From assembly GCF_001613105.1 (NCBI RefSeq), contig NZ_BDBS01000029.1, positions 62,001 to 126,000 of the forward strand: 64,000 bases of DNA. Direction: 5' to 3'. Below the pieces are notes generated by a model. That model was given only the letters and a program-made list of their open reading frames with translations. It had not been told where the DNA came from and did no database searches. Each line of letters starts with the position of its first letter. Position 1 is the first letter of the stretch. This stretch comes from Nocardia pseudobrasiliensis NBRC 108224. GTDB taxonomy: Bacteria; Actinomycetota; Actinomycetes; Mycobacteriales; Mycobacteriaceae. A program made the position numbers and the translations under genes. This document shows, one piece after another, positions 8,346-17,122 of this stretch.

Positions 8346-9167
8346 ATGATCCTGGTCACGGGTGCCACCGGAAATATCGGTTCCGAGCTGGTACGGGCGT
8401 TGGCTGAATCGCGGGAACCGGTGCGGGCGCTGGTCCGCGACCCGCGGCGGGCCGACCTGCCGCCGACGGTGGAGGCGGTGGCAGGTGACCTGACCGCGCC
8501 GGACACCGTAGCGGCCGCGTGCGCCGACGTCCGGGCCGCGTTCGTGCTCCCGGGCTATCCAGGAGTTGTATCGGCGGCGGCGAAATCGGGTGTCGAGCAC
8601 ATCGTGCAGCTGTCGGGAACCTCGGCCGCCACCGGCAACGAGGCCAATGCCGTCACCCGCTACATGATGGCCTCCGAACGTGAGGCCACCGAATCCGGGC
8701 TGTCGTGGACGATCCTGCGCCCGGCGGCATTCATGTCCAATGCGCTGCGATGGCTACCCCAGTTGCGCGACGGCGACGAGGTACGCGCCCAGTTCCCCCA
8801 CGTGGCCCTGGCGCTGATCGACCCCGCCGATATCGCCGCGGTCGCGGCCCGTGCCCTGACCACCGACACCCATCACGGCGAAATCCTGTGGCCCACCGGC
8901 CCGCAGGCCCTCCTACCCGCCGACCAGATCGCCCTCCTCGGACGCGCGCTGGGCCGCGACCTCCGCTGCATCCCGATGTCCGACGACGAAACCCGCACCG
9001 AATTGCTGCGCACCACACCGCCGCAATACGTGGACGCCTTTTTCGATTTCTACGTCGACGGCGCCATCGACGAGTCGATCGTCCGCGACACCGTCCAGCG
9101 CGTCACCGGCCGTCCCCCGCGCACCTTCGATCAGTGGGCCGAAGTACACGCCAACGCCTTCCGCTGA
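8346..9167 (+). CDS. NmrA-like NAD(P)-binding oxidoreductase (atypical SDR)
   Basis: A 273-aa protein. MILVTGATGNIGSELVRAL at the N-terminus is the glycine-rich NAD(P) site of the NmrA/quinone-oxidoreductase-type atypical SDRs. HIVQLSGTSAATGNEANAVTRYMMASE in the middle corresponds to the NmrA-like core, and ILRPAAFMSNALRWLP is typical of this group. The start at ATG 8346 is preceded by GAGGAG at good spacing; upstream codons in the frame are not conserved-looking. A possible operator lies just upstream. The substrate (a quinone or other small redox signal) cannot be told. Confidence 0.85.
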   Translation: MILVTGATGNIGSELVRALAESREPVRALVRDPRRADLPPTVEAVAGDLTAPDTVAAACADVRAAFVLPGYPGVVSAAAKSGVEHIVQLSGTSAATGNEANAVTRYMMASEREATESGLSWTILRPAAFMSNALRWLPQLRDGDEVRAQFPHVALALIDPADIAAVAARALTTDTHHGEILWPTGPQALLPADQIALLGRALGRDLRCIPMSDDETRTELLRTTPPQYVDAFFDFYVDGAIDESIVRDTVQRVTGRPPRTFDQWAEVHANAFR

Positions 9168-9210
9168 TCCCCGCTCGTCCCGCTCGACACTCGGCGGCGG
9201 TCACACGGTC

Positions 9211-9381
9211 ATGGAGAAGTCCAGTTCCGCAGCGCGGTAGCGGGGTTCGACCGCCCTCACCGCCCCCGGCGGCTGGGTTGCCGGGGCCAACTGGGTAGCC
9301 GCCGACAAGCCCGAGCGAGTGCGCCTCGACGAGCGGTTGTACGTCGATATCTGGATATACCGCGGGCAGCACGAGAACTGA
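9211..9381 (+). pseudogene. Possible small gene remnant with an in-frame stop
   Basis: From ATG 9211 the frame meets TAG at 9238-9240 and then runs 46 codons to TGA at 9379, ending DERLYVDIWIYRGQHEN. The downstream part has protein-like composition, but no family was recognised and there is no good ribosome site. It could be the 3' end of a decayed gene or chance. Confidence 0.25.
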
Positions 9382-9542
9382 CCCTCCGAACATTACGAAT
9401 CAGGACTGTTTCCCTTTTCGGAGAAACGCGGAAACCGCGCCGGCCGTATATAGCCATACCCACTGCTTTCCGCAGGCTGGGAGTCGTCCGCTCGCAATGG
9501 CGCGAGTGCTCCCGGCTCGCGGGGTGGGTAGAGGTGTATGTC

Positions 9543-10982
9543 ATGGCTCTCGTCTGTACCGAGATCACCGAGTGGATCGAGGAAGAGGTTTCCAAACCCG
9601 TCGAGGAATGGGAAGAAAGACAGGAAAAGAAGTGTAAGGACTATCCGTGGTACGACCCGCGCGGTTGGGTGTGCTGGTTCGTCACGTACTTCGTGAAGGT
9701 GATCCGGTGGGTGATCGTGAAGGTCGGCAAATGGGTCACCCGGACCGTATGCAAGCTGGTGGCGGTTGTCTGGGGCATCATCAAAGACCTCGCGGGCGGT
9801 CTGTGGGACGTCGTCGCAGGGATATTCACCCTCGACTGGCGGCGCATCCTCGACGGGCTGCTCCAAATCGGGATCGGCATAGTTCTCGGTGCGATCGGGT
9901 TGGGCCGCATCATATTCCTGGGCGACACCATCGCCTACATCATCGAGGAGATCAACCGCTGGCGACTGCGCAACTACGTTCGCGGACTGCTGGAGAAGAA
10001 GTACTCGGGCACGACGCTCGAGCAGATCGAGGAGGCCATTCGGCTCGACCACGGCGCGTTCGGCCTGCGCATGAACGCAACGGCGTACCGCACGGTGCTC
10101 GACTCCGAGACGCCCTCGACGACAGATCCCACGGCGCCGAATCTGGTTGTGCTGCATGAGACCGGCGCCATCAACCTGCGTGCATTGTGCGGCTTCGAAT
10201 TCGACGAGGGCTTCTGGAATCGCAAGAGCTACAAAACATTGAAGAAAGAAATCGTCGTCGGCGGGGGTGGCGGTGGAGAATTCGATAATCCGATCTCCGA
10301 AGATGACCTCGACACCTACCTTTCCTCGCGCGGACGGCAGGGACCGCCGTTCATCGTGCTGCCGATGCGCGACGGAGCCCTCGACGAACGGGTGAGCACC
10401 GCCGAGGAGAAGGGTCGTGAACTCGGATTGATGATGAGCTTCGACACCGACCGGGTACCGGTCGACTCGGCGGGCCACATCGTCCAGCACGGCTTCGATA
10501 CCGCGGACGCCAACAGCGCGCTGGCCAGATTCCTGATCGACAAGGTCGGGCGCATCGATAAGACGGTGGATCGCCCCGGGGCCGATCATCAACTCTGCCA
10601 TCCGGTGGTGGTCGGCATCTTTCGCTACACCGATACCCTGCGCGGTTTGACGGCCACGCTGGAGCGCACGGCCTGCGGACTGCCGGGAAACATCACCTCC
10701 GGCGCGACATTCATCGACAACCGGCCCAACCAGATCTGGAAGTACGTGCCGATCCACGAACTCGGCCACTACTTCGGGCTCTGCCATACCGACGGCGTCA
10801 ACCGAATCATGTACTCCTCCAGGCAGAACAGTTGGTGGAGCTGGTGGCTGGTCCCGGATATCTATCTCACCGGCGAACCCAGCTTCGTCTTCGACGAGGC
10901 CAAGGCCGCCTGGGACTACATCGTCGCCAACTTCCCGCCCCACTGCTTGGGCGCCGAGTCGACGGACTCTCCCATTGAGTGA
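9543..10982 (+). CDS. Putative metzincin-type zinc metallopeptidase with unusual amphipathic/hydrophobic N-terminus
   Basis: A 479-aa protein. Near the C-terminus HELGHYFGLCH (His405 onward) is a full HExxHxxGxxH zinc site, and IMYSS downstream resembles a metzincin Met-turn, so it is probably an active zinc protease. The first about 140 residues have no signal peptide. They begin MALVCTEITEWIEEEVSKPV, continue with Cys/Trp-rich segments (YDPRGWVCWFV) and then several hydrophobic or amphipathic helices. The start at ATG 9543 has GAGGTG six bases upstream. The next gene begins 4 bases after its stop and encodes a small membrane protein. Target and localisation are unknown; the N-terminus could be a membrane or export-targeting module. 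Confidence 0.8.
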   Translation: MALVCTEITEWIEEEVSKPVEEWEERQEKKCKDYPWYDPRGWVCWFVTYFVKVIRWVIVKVGKWVTRTVCKLVAVVWGIIKDLAGGLWDVVAGIFTLDWRRILDGLLQIGIGIVLGAIGLGRIIFLGDTIAYIIEEINRWRLRNYVRGLLEKKYSGTTLEQIEEAIRLDHGAFGLRMNATAYRTVLDSETPSTTDPTAPNLVVLHETGAINLRALCGFEFDEGFWNRKSYKTLKKEIVVGGGGGGEFDNPISEDDLDTYLSSRGRQGPPFIVLPMRDGALDERVSTAEEKGRELGLMMSFDTDRVPVDSAGHIVQHGFDTADANSALARFLIDKVGRIDKTVDRPGADHQLCHPVVVGIFRYTDTLRGLTATLERTACGLPGNITSGATFIDNRPNQIWKYVPIHELGHYFGLCHTDGVNRIMYSSRQNSWWSWWLVPDIYLTGEPSFVFDEAKAAWDYIVANFPPHCLGAESTDSPIE

Positions 10983-10986
10983 GGCC

Positions 10987-11256
10987 ATGCCGGATAAGGA
11001 CATACACGCCGAGATCGACCGGCTCGGACGCGAATGCGGTTGCGGCACGGGAACTGTCGTAGCCGCGCTCGCGGGCCTGGGTTATCCGCTCACGCTGCTG
11101 GCCGGGCTCGCACCGCCCGGATCCGGTTCCATTCTCGGCATGATCGTCGGCGGTGTCACCGCGGTCCTGTCGGGCGGCTTGGTCGGCAAAGCCCTCGGCA
11201 TCGGGTACGCCCGCTACCGACGCAGCCACCTGATTCGGCAACTCGGCACGCGGTGA
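10987..11256 (+). CDS. Small glycine-rich membrane protein following the metallopeptidase
   Basis: An 89-aa product. After a polar start (MPDKDIHAEIDRLGRECGCG) there are two hydrophobic glycine-rich stretches (residues about 26-45 and 48-70) and a basic end. An alternative TTG start at 10975 overlaps the preceding stop. The tight spacing to the metallopeptidase suggests one transcription unit and possibly a partner, immunity or membrane-anchor role, which is inference. The family is not recognised. Confidence 0.6.
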   Translation: MPDKDIHAEIDRLGRECGCGTGTVVAALAGLGYPLTLLAGLAPPGSGSILGMIVGGVTAVLSGGLVGKALGIGYARYRRSHLIRQLGTR

Positions 11257-11264
11257 GATGCTGG

Positions 11265-12113
11265 TCAGTGGGTAACCCGGATGACCGCGCTCCACAGGCG
11301 GTCGGCGACCCGCTCGCGGGGATCGGGCCGCGGCAGATCGCTGAACGGCTTGAAGGACGGTGGCAGCCGGTGCAGGCGGGCGGCTGCGGCGAACTGGTCA
11401 TGCACCTCGAGCGCTTGCCACCCGCGCTCGGCCAGGTACGCCAGCGGATCGTCCGGTCCGAAGTGCCAGGGCGCGTTGGATATCAGCTCGCCGACGTGTT
11501 CGTTCATGCCGTTCATCGCCCTGCTGTTCACGACATCCATGACCCACCAGCCGATTTCGGGTCGCCGGAGGCTCTCGGCGAGCCCTGCGACATCGGGCTC
11601 GTGCAGGTAGTAGAGCAAGCCCTCGGTGAGCACGAGCGCCTTGGTCGCCCCGGCCAGCGCCTCCTCCAGGAAGGCAGCGCGCGCATCGGCGTCCGCCAGG
11701 TCGACGGCGTAGCGGGTCAGGGCGCAGCGCGGCTTCTCGTCGGCCAACAGCGAGTTCTTCTCGGCGACCAACTCTGGCAGTTCGGCTTCGATCCAAGGGA
11801 ATTCGGCGGACAGGTCGAGCCGATAGGGCCGGGTGTCCAGGCCAGCGGCGAGGTTCAGTACCCGGTCGCAGCCATCGCCCACCGCGGCGGCGATGAGATC
11901 GTCGATCAGTTTGGTGCGGACCGCCAGATTCCAGCCATTGCGCATCATGCGCGGCGCGGCGCCGACGATTGCCCGCCCGCGCGGGCCCGCCAGCCGATCC
12001 GCGAGCGGATCGTGGAACAGGGCGTCGGGGCGGGCGGATTCGGCGGCACGGTAGGCGGCGACCCAGCGGGCGGTGTCGGAAACCTCGGTGATGAGCGGGG
12101 AACTGTCGGCCAT
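11265..12113 (-). CDS. Class I SAM-dependent methyltransferase (mycobacterial LCMT-like family)
   Basis: A 282-aa protein of the leucine-carboxyl-methyltransferase-like group that is greatly expanded in mycobacteria and nocardiae. VLNLAAGLDTRPYRLDL is the SAM-binding glycine-rich loop, followed by WIEAELPELVAEKNSLL and LVLTEGLLYYLHEPDV, all diagnostic of the family. ATG 12113 was chosen because MADSSPLITEVSDTARWVAAYRA is the usual family start. It is convergent with the preceding small membrane gene. Substrates of this family are mostly unknown. Confidence 0.88.
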   Translation of the reverse strand: MADSSPLITEVSDTARWVAAYRAAESARPDALFHDPLADRLAGPRGRAIVGAAPRMMRNGWNLAVRTKLIDDLIAAAVGDGCDRVLNLAAGLDTRPYRLDLSAEFPWIEAELPELVAEKNSLLADEKPRCALTRYAVDLADADARAAFLEEALAGATKALVLTEGLLYYLHEPDVAGLAESLRRPEIGWWVMDVVNSRAMNGMNEHVGELISNAPWHFGPDDPLAYLAERGWQALEVHDQFAAAARLHRLPPSFKPFSDLPRPDPRERVADRLWSAVIRVTH

Positions 12114-12330
12114 AGTTCGCGACGCTACACTCGGAGCGGACTTCAACGCGATCTCCAGCTTCTCGAAGACGATTTTAATTATGAGCATCCGTTCGATACG
12201 TGAGCCCTTGTCCCGGAGGGTAATTCGCGATCGCGGCCTCCCCGCCAGGGATTCTGCTGTCCAGCAACATTATCGGTCAATGATTCCGAAAACCGGCAAT
12301 TCGCCTGGTTCAGATTTCCAGGGTGGCCAC

Positions 12331-13533
12331 TCAGCGGGTCATCGCGATTACCGAGGTATTGCCGCCGATGGAAAACCCTAACGACAGCGCGGCATCGATC
12401 GTACGAGAACGAGCCGCACCCGACACGGGATCCAAGCCACATTCGGGATCGGGTTGTCGGCAGTTCGCGGTCGGGGCCACGGTCTGGTGACGGATCATGA
12501 GCGCAGTAGCGGCAACATTGATCAATGTCGACGCTCCCAACAGGTGCCCGAACACCGGTTTGACCGAAGTCAACGGAACATCGGTCTGTTCACCAAGCAA
12601 CCCCCGGACGGCTCTGCTCTCGGACAAGTCGTTGAGCCGAGTCCCGGTGCCATGACCGCAGACATAGTCGATATCCGCCGTCGACAACCCGGCCCGCTGC
12701 ACGACCCTGCGGGCCAACTGCTCGGTCTTCACCCCCGTCTTGTCCATGCTGGTCGGGTGATCGGCTTCATTGCCGTTACCGATGGCCGAGATACACGCGT
12801 AAATCCGCGCGCCCCGGGCGCGGGCGTCGGACTCTCGTTCGACGATCAGTGAGACTGCGCCTTCACCGAATGTCGTGCCATCCCGGTCGATGTCGTAAGG
12901 GCGGATCGAGGTCTCGACCGTGCGGCCAACGCTGATCACACGTGTTGCCGGATCGCAGTAGGTCGCCACGAATTCCGCTGTCAGGGGGAAATCGTGACCG
13001 GCCACCACGACCGCGTCGGCCTCGCCGTCGGCAAGCTGGGCTGCTGCCAGCCGCAACGCGTGCGCCCCGCTGACACAGGCAGAGGACAGGGTGCTCACCA
13101 TGCCGCGGATGCCGAAATGAATCGCCGCCATGCTTGCGGGTGTGCCGGCCAGGCCGTTTATCACCGAGCCGATCCCTGTGCCGGCGCATTCCCTACGGGA
13201 CCACCAGGCCATCGGACCTCGCGAGGAAGCGGCAGCGATCGCGATACGGCCAGGATCGGTCATCGGAAGACCGGCGTCCTCGAGGGCCTGGCCGATGCTG
13301 GCCATCGTGGCCAGGATGTCGCGGGAGTATTTCTTCTCATGTGCCGGGTTGAGTCCAGCGACCACCGGGTCGTGACCGAGCTGCCCGGCCATGACGGTGA
13401 TGCGGTCATGGACAGTGCACGGTCTTAGGGCCGGGTGACCGCCGCGAATGCGCTCCCAGAAACCGTCCACCGTGGTGACCAGTCCGGGCAGGGTGAATCC
13501 AAGACCGGTGACGGCCATCGGCTCATGAGTCAT
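12331..13533 (-). CDS. Beta-ketoacyl synthase (FabF/KAS II-like), stand-alone
   Basis: A 400-aa condensing enzyme of the thiolase fold, complete with Cys153 (TLSSACVSGAHAL), His294 (CGHGTGTRLND), Lys325 and His330 (KPVFGHLLGAS). It should catalyse decarboxylative Claisen condensation of an acyl chain with a malonyl unit. It is the last gene of the 11-gene operon and overlaps the acyltransferase gene by ATGA. No acyl carrier protein or PKS module is visible nearby, so its carrier is either host ACP or CoA-linked. Relative to housekeeping FabF it has an odd N-terminal segment (HGGHPALRP-like), consistent with a pathway-specific enzyme. Confidence 0.85.
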   Translation of the reverse strand: MTHEPMAVTGLGFTLPGLVTTVDGFWERIRGGHPALRPCTVHDRITVMAGQLGHDPVVAGLNPAHEKKYSRDILATMASIGQALEDAGLPMTDPGRIAIAAASSRGPMAWWSRRECAGTGIGSVINGLAGTPASMAAIHFGIRGMVSTLSSACVSGAHALRLAAAQLADGEADAVVVAGHDFPLTAEFVATYCDPATRVISVGRTVETSIRPYDIDRDGTTFGEGAVSLIVERESDARARGARIYACISAIGNGNEADHPTSMDKTGVKTEQLARRVVQRAGLSTADIDYVCGHGTGTRLNDLSESRAVRGLLGEQTDVPLTSVKPVFGHLLGASTLINVAATALMIRHQTVAPTANCRQPDPECGLDPVSGAARSRTIDAALSLGFSIGGNTSVIAMTR

Positions 13534-14756
13534 CGAGACCTACCGGATAGGACAGCGGAAGCAATCAGGCGATCGGTCAACGCGGCAAGTCGCTGGTTCT
13601 CGATATCCGCCGCACCGGGTCGATGATGGATCTCTATGGACAGTCGGCCGCCGAAGCTGTTGATGGCGTAGAGGCCGCGACGGTTTGTCGGATCGAGCAT
13701 CCGTGGAGAGACTATGGTGGTCAGATCCTCGACAATGAGGCCCGGCGGCGTAATGAAATCAGCTATTCGACCGGCGCTTGTCGTCATGATCTTGCCCGGC
13801 GTTGGAGACGGCGAAGTACCGACAGCACTGGCCGCATAGATCAACGAGTGGACGATCGCACCCGTCGACAACCCCGCTGTCAGCTGTTCGTTCACGGCCG
13901 TCCCGATTGCCGAGAGTTCGGGCGCGACAGTGGGATCCGGGTTGAACTGCACATAACCCAGGACGTTGGTGCCGCCCGCGGGAGCCACGGGCGGAGTCAG
14001 ACGCTCCCGCAGGTCGACGGGATAGGTGTAGTACAGCTCTGACAGCAGCTGACCACCGACTTCCTTTTCAGCCAGAATTATCGCGGCCGCAAGGATGCCG
14101 TGTACTGTCAGTCCGTTTCTTCCACCGAACTCGGTGAGAGCATTCGTCTCGGCGACAGTGAACCGCCTCCGAGCAGTTTCCAGCGACAACGTCGCGGCAG
14201 AGTTCGGCTGCCCGAACCGTGTTCCGCCCGCGTGGTTGCTCGATATATCCCCGACGCCACGCGCAGTCAGTAGGGATTCGATCGGCTGGGGCTCCGGCAG
14301 TTCCGATATGTCTTCGACCTTGCCGTTCAACACAATCTGCGTGTAGAGCCGCCACAGGTCCTGGAATGCGGCACTGCCGTACCGTGAATCCGCCACGCAA
14401 TGATGGGTCAGCAGCGATACCCGCGCGCCGTCGGAGTCTTGTTCTACGCAAACGGCGCTCTGCGGTCGCCGCTCGAGCCAGGGTTGAAAGTCTGTCGACT
14501 TGGGGCTTTCCTGCCGCACCTTACCCATGAAAACCGGTGGCCGGACCAATACATAGCCCTTTTCCGTCGGCTCCAGATAGGCACCCAGAAACGGGTAACG
14601 ACGGCACAGCGCGGTGTATGCCTCGCCCAGCGCCTCGATGTCCAGCACACCGCGGACTCGAACTGTCTTCCCGGTGGCAAGGCCGACGAACATACATTCG
14701 CTCGGAGCGAGCGCGCGCAACACGGCGGAGGTATTTTGATCAGATTTTATCATCAC
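13530..14756 (-). CDS. PapA-like acyltransferase (condensation-domain superfamily)
   Basis: A 408-aa protein with the acyltransferase/condensation motif HHxxxD as THHCVADSRYG (His118, His119, Asp123) and the downstream YPVDLRERLTPPV segment seen in polyketide-associated PapA proteins. It is expected to move an acyl group from a CoA or carrier thioester to a hydroxyl or amine of a product. The gene overlaps the ketoacyl synthase by 4 bases and lies 47 bases after the P450 stop. No C-terminal extra domain is seen. The acceptor is unknown; acylation of a P450-hydroxylated product is a reasonable inference. Confidence 0.82.
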   Translation of the reverse strand: MMIKSDQNTSAVLRALAPSECMFVGLATGKTVRVRGVLDIEALGEAYTALCRRYPFLGAYLEPTEKGYVLVRPPVFMGKVRQESPKSTDFQPWLERRPQSAVCVEQDSDGARVSLLTHHCVADSRYGSAAFQDLWRLYTQIVLNGKVEDISELPEPQPIESLLTARGVGDISSNHAGGTRFGQPNSAATLSLETARRRFTVAETNALTEFGGRNGLTVHGILAAAIILAEKEVGGQLLSELYYTYPVDLRERLTPPVAPAGGTNVLGYVQFNPDPTVAPELSAIGTAVNEQLTAGLSTGAIVHSLIYAASAVGTSPSPTPGKIMTTSAGRIADFITPPGLIVEDLTTIVSPRMLDPTNRRGLYAINSFGGRLSIEIHHRPGAADIENQRLAALTDRLIASAVLSGRSR

Positions 14757-14803
14757 AGCTCCAAAGAACGCCCAATGAAACAGAGGGCAGACCGAAGGAA
14801 GCG

Positions 14804-16237
14804 TTATACGTTTCGCTCCCTTAGGAACATCGGCATTCCGTTGCCCGGTTCCAGCACTCCGTGCATGCGCAGTTTCGGCTCGTAGCCGTAGGGCGTGACA
14901 GGTTCGAACCTACGCGCCAGGTGGACCAGGATGGCCTGGGATTCCAGATACGCGAAGCTCTTTCCGATGCATACTCGTGGTCCGCCCGCAAAGGGATGGA
15001 AGGCGAACGGGTGTCTTCCCTTCTCCGCGTTGCCTATCCATCGTTCCGGATCGAAACGCAGTGGATCGGACCAGAACTCCGGGTGCCGGTGCGTCAGGTA
15101 CGGCGCAAGGACGACGACCCCGCCGGCCGGAATCACATGCGAGTCGATGAAATCGTCCTCCACCACATCCCGGACATAGATCGATGCGGTGGGATAGAGG
15201 CGCAGGCTTTCCTTCACGACCGCCAGCGAGTAGGGCGCGGCGGTCTCCAGATCGCCGGGCTCGACGTCTTCGGGCAGCGCATCGACCTCCGCGTGCAGAT
15301 TCGCCGCGACCTCCGGATACTTCGCCACCAGGTACCACACGAACGACAGTGCCTTGGCCGTCGTTTCGTAGCCCGCGATGAACATCGTCACGCATTGATC
15401 GCGCAGGCGTCGATCGGCGGCATCGCGGGCAATGTCCGGGTCCTCCCCCGCGATCATGTGGGTCAGGAGGTCCGTCGGCCGTTCATCGGTGGGCATCGCG
15501 CGCCGGTCGACGATGAGTCGCAGAATGAATTCGTCCACCCGCTTGCGGGCGGCCTCGTACTTCTCTCGACTCGCCGAGGGCAACCACTGCGGCAGTTTGA
15601 ATCGGTCCGTATGGCGGCCCGAACTGTACTGCACCAGCGTTTCGACAGCGCTCTCCAGCTCGGCGATGGTATCCCGGGCCGTCGTACTGAAGAGGCTCTT
15701 GAGCAGGATCGATCCGGCCAGCATCGCCATTTCCGCGGGCATTTCGATGGACGCACCGACCCGTGCCATCCGGGCCCAGCGCTCGGCGAACCACGCGATG
15801 TCGTCCGAGAACACCGGTACGTGATCCCGGATTACCGCCCGGCGGGTGAAGTGCGGCGCCAACAATTGACGTTGTTTCCGCCACTCCGCGCCGACGCTGG
15901 TGACCAGTCCGTCGTTGCCGCCTACCCAGTATTTTCGGATCTGGTCGTAGCTCGGCCCCTTCGTGTAATTGTCGGCATGCTCGAGATTGACCCGCCGGGC
16001 ATGCTCCGGGTGCGCCAGCAGAATCATTCGCTTGGGTCCGATATGCAGCTGGGACACATCCCCGTGTTCCCGCCACAGTTTCTCCAGAACATACAGCGGC
16101 CCATGGCGTTTGGTCTCCACGGCGATGGCGAGTCCCAGCTTTTCCGTTCGGCCTGGAATCTCTTTGCCGGCGCCCGACCCCGCGATCGGTTCGATGGCCC
16201 CGCGGTCCACCGGACACCTGTTTTCATCAATACTCAT
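14804..16237 (-). CDS. Cytochrome P450 (CYP4/CYP102-like group)
   Basis: A 477-aa heme monooxygenase, longer than the other two P450s here and of the fatty-acid-hydroxylase-like type. The I-helix is intact (MFIAGYETTAKALSFVWYL), the ExxR is KESLRLYP, and the heme loop PFAGGPRVCIG contains the Cys ligand. The start at ATG 16237 has GGAGG 8 bases upstream. It lies 13 bases after the SDR stop in the same operon. The substrate is probably an acyl or hydrophobic intermediate of the cluster (inference). Confidence 0.9.
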   Translation of the reverse strand: MSIDENRCPVDRGAIEPIAGSGAGKEIPGRTEKLGLAIAVETKRHGPLYVLEKLWREHGDVSQLHIGPKRMILLAHPEHARRVNLEHADNYTKGPSYDQIRKYWVGGNDGLVTSVGAEWRKQRQLLAPHFTRRAVIRDHVPVFSDDIAWFAERWARMARVGASIEMPAEMAMLAGSILLKSLFSTTARDTIAELESAVETLVQYSSGRHTDRFKLPQWLPSASREKYEAARKRVDEFILRLIVDRRAMPTDERPTDLLTHMIAGEDPDIARDAADRRLRDQCVTMFIAGYETTAKALSFVWYLVAKYPEVAANLHAEVDALPEDVEPGDLETAAPYSLAVVKESLRLYPTASIYVRDVVEDDFIDSHVIPAGGVVVLAPYLTHRHPEFWSDPLRFDPERWIGNAEKGRHPFAFHPFAGGPRVCIGKSFAYLESQAILVHLARRFEPVTPYGYEPKLRMHGVLEPGNGMPMFLRERNV

Positions 16238-16250
16238 CGCAGCCGCCTCC

Positions 16251-17114
16251 CTATACCAGTCCCATGCCACGGGACATCAGGACGTCTCGAATCCTGTCCG
16301 GTAAGAACGCGATTCCGGCCAGCACCCGAGCATCCCGGCCGACGGCACAGCGAGCTCGAGGATTCTCCCGCTCGACAATGCCGACGACATGCTCGGCCGC
16401 CACGCGGGGATCCATGAGGTTGTACTTGTCCATGCGGGCCGTCAGGTGCTCGATCGTGTCGCGGTACAGCATGTCGCTGAGATCGGGCCGCTCGAGTGCG
16501 GTTCGCCGCAGCGCGGCCGCCGACTTCTCGTGGATGTCGCTCTCGACCGCACCCATGGCGACGGACACCACATGTATCCCGAAGCGGGCGAGTTCCAGCC
16601 GGTACGCCGCGCTCAGGGAATCCACCGCGGATTTGCTCGCCGACGCCAGCCCGAACAGCGGCACCGCGGTACGCCCGGTTCCGGCACTGATATTGACGAT
16701 CCGGGGACGTCCGGGACCCGCATAGGTACGCAGGGCGGGCAACAATCCGTTGGTGGCCCGCAGAATCCCGCCCACGTTGATGTCCACCACTCGGATGAAC
16801 TCGTTTTCGCCCATCAGCTCGAGCGGGCCCTGCACCGCGATACCGGCGCAATTCACCAGTGCGTACAGGCCGCCGCTCGCCGAACGGATGGCGTCACCGT
16901 ACGCGCCGACGCTCACCGCGTCCGTCACGTCCATGACATCGCACTGGACGCCCGGAACATCGGCATAGATATCCAATTGCTCCGGGCGATGCACCGCGGC
17001 GTGTACCCGATAACCGCGTTCGGCAAGCGATCGCACCACCGGCCGGGCCAGACTGCCCGCGGCGCCGGTTACGACAACATGCCGGACGTCAGAACTCTTC
17101 GATTGATTCACCAT
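16251..17114 (-). CDS. Short-chain dehydrogenase/reductase with the catalytic tyrosine replaced
   Basis: SDR-fold protein (287 aa from ATG 17114; a TTG at 17126 would add 4 residues and overlap the thioesterase stop). The NAD(P) site is VVVTGAAGSLARPVVRSL, the NAG-type motif is LVNCAGIAV, and the catalytic Ser is in NISAGTG. Where YxxxK is expected the sequence is GLASASKSAV: Lys is kept but Tyr is Ala (codon GCG at about 16640). It may therefore be a non-reductive SDR, for example a dehydratase, ligand-binding or partner protein. It sits mid-operon between thioesterase-like and P450 genes. Confidence 0.85.
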   Translation of the reverse strand: MVNQSKSSDVRHVVVTGAAGSLARPVVRSLAERGYRVHAAVHRPEQLDIYADVPGVQCDVMDVTDAVSVGAYGDAIRSASGGLYALVNCAGIAVQGPLELMGENEFIRVVDINVGGILRATNGLLPALRTYAGPGRPRIVNISAGTGRTAVPLFGLASASKSAVDSLSAAYRLELARFGIHVVSVAMGAVESDIHEKSAAALRRTALERPDLSDMLYRDTIEHLTARMDKYNLMDPRVAAEHVVGIVERENPRARCAVGRDARVLAGIAFLPDRIRDVLMSRGMGLV

Positions 17115-17122
17115 CACACCTG

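Noticed and set aside
9393..11048. A 551-codon minus-strand frame opposite the metallopeptidase
   Set aside because: Composition is a complement artefact; the + strand carries the HELGH zinc motif and a good ribosome site.
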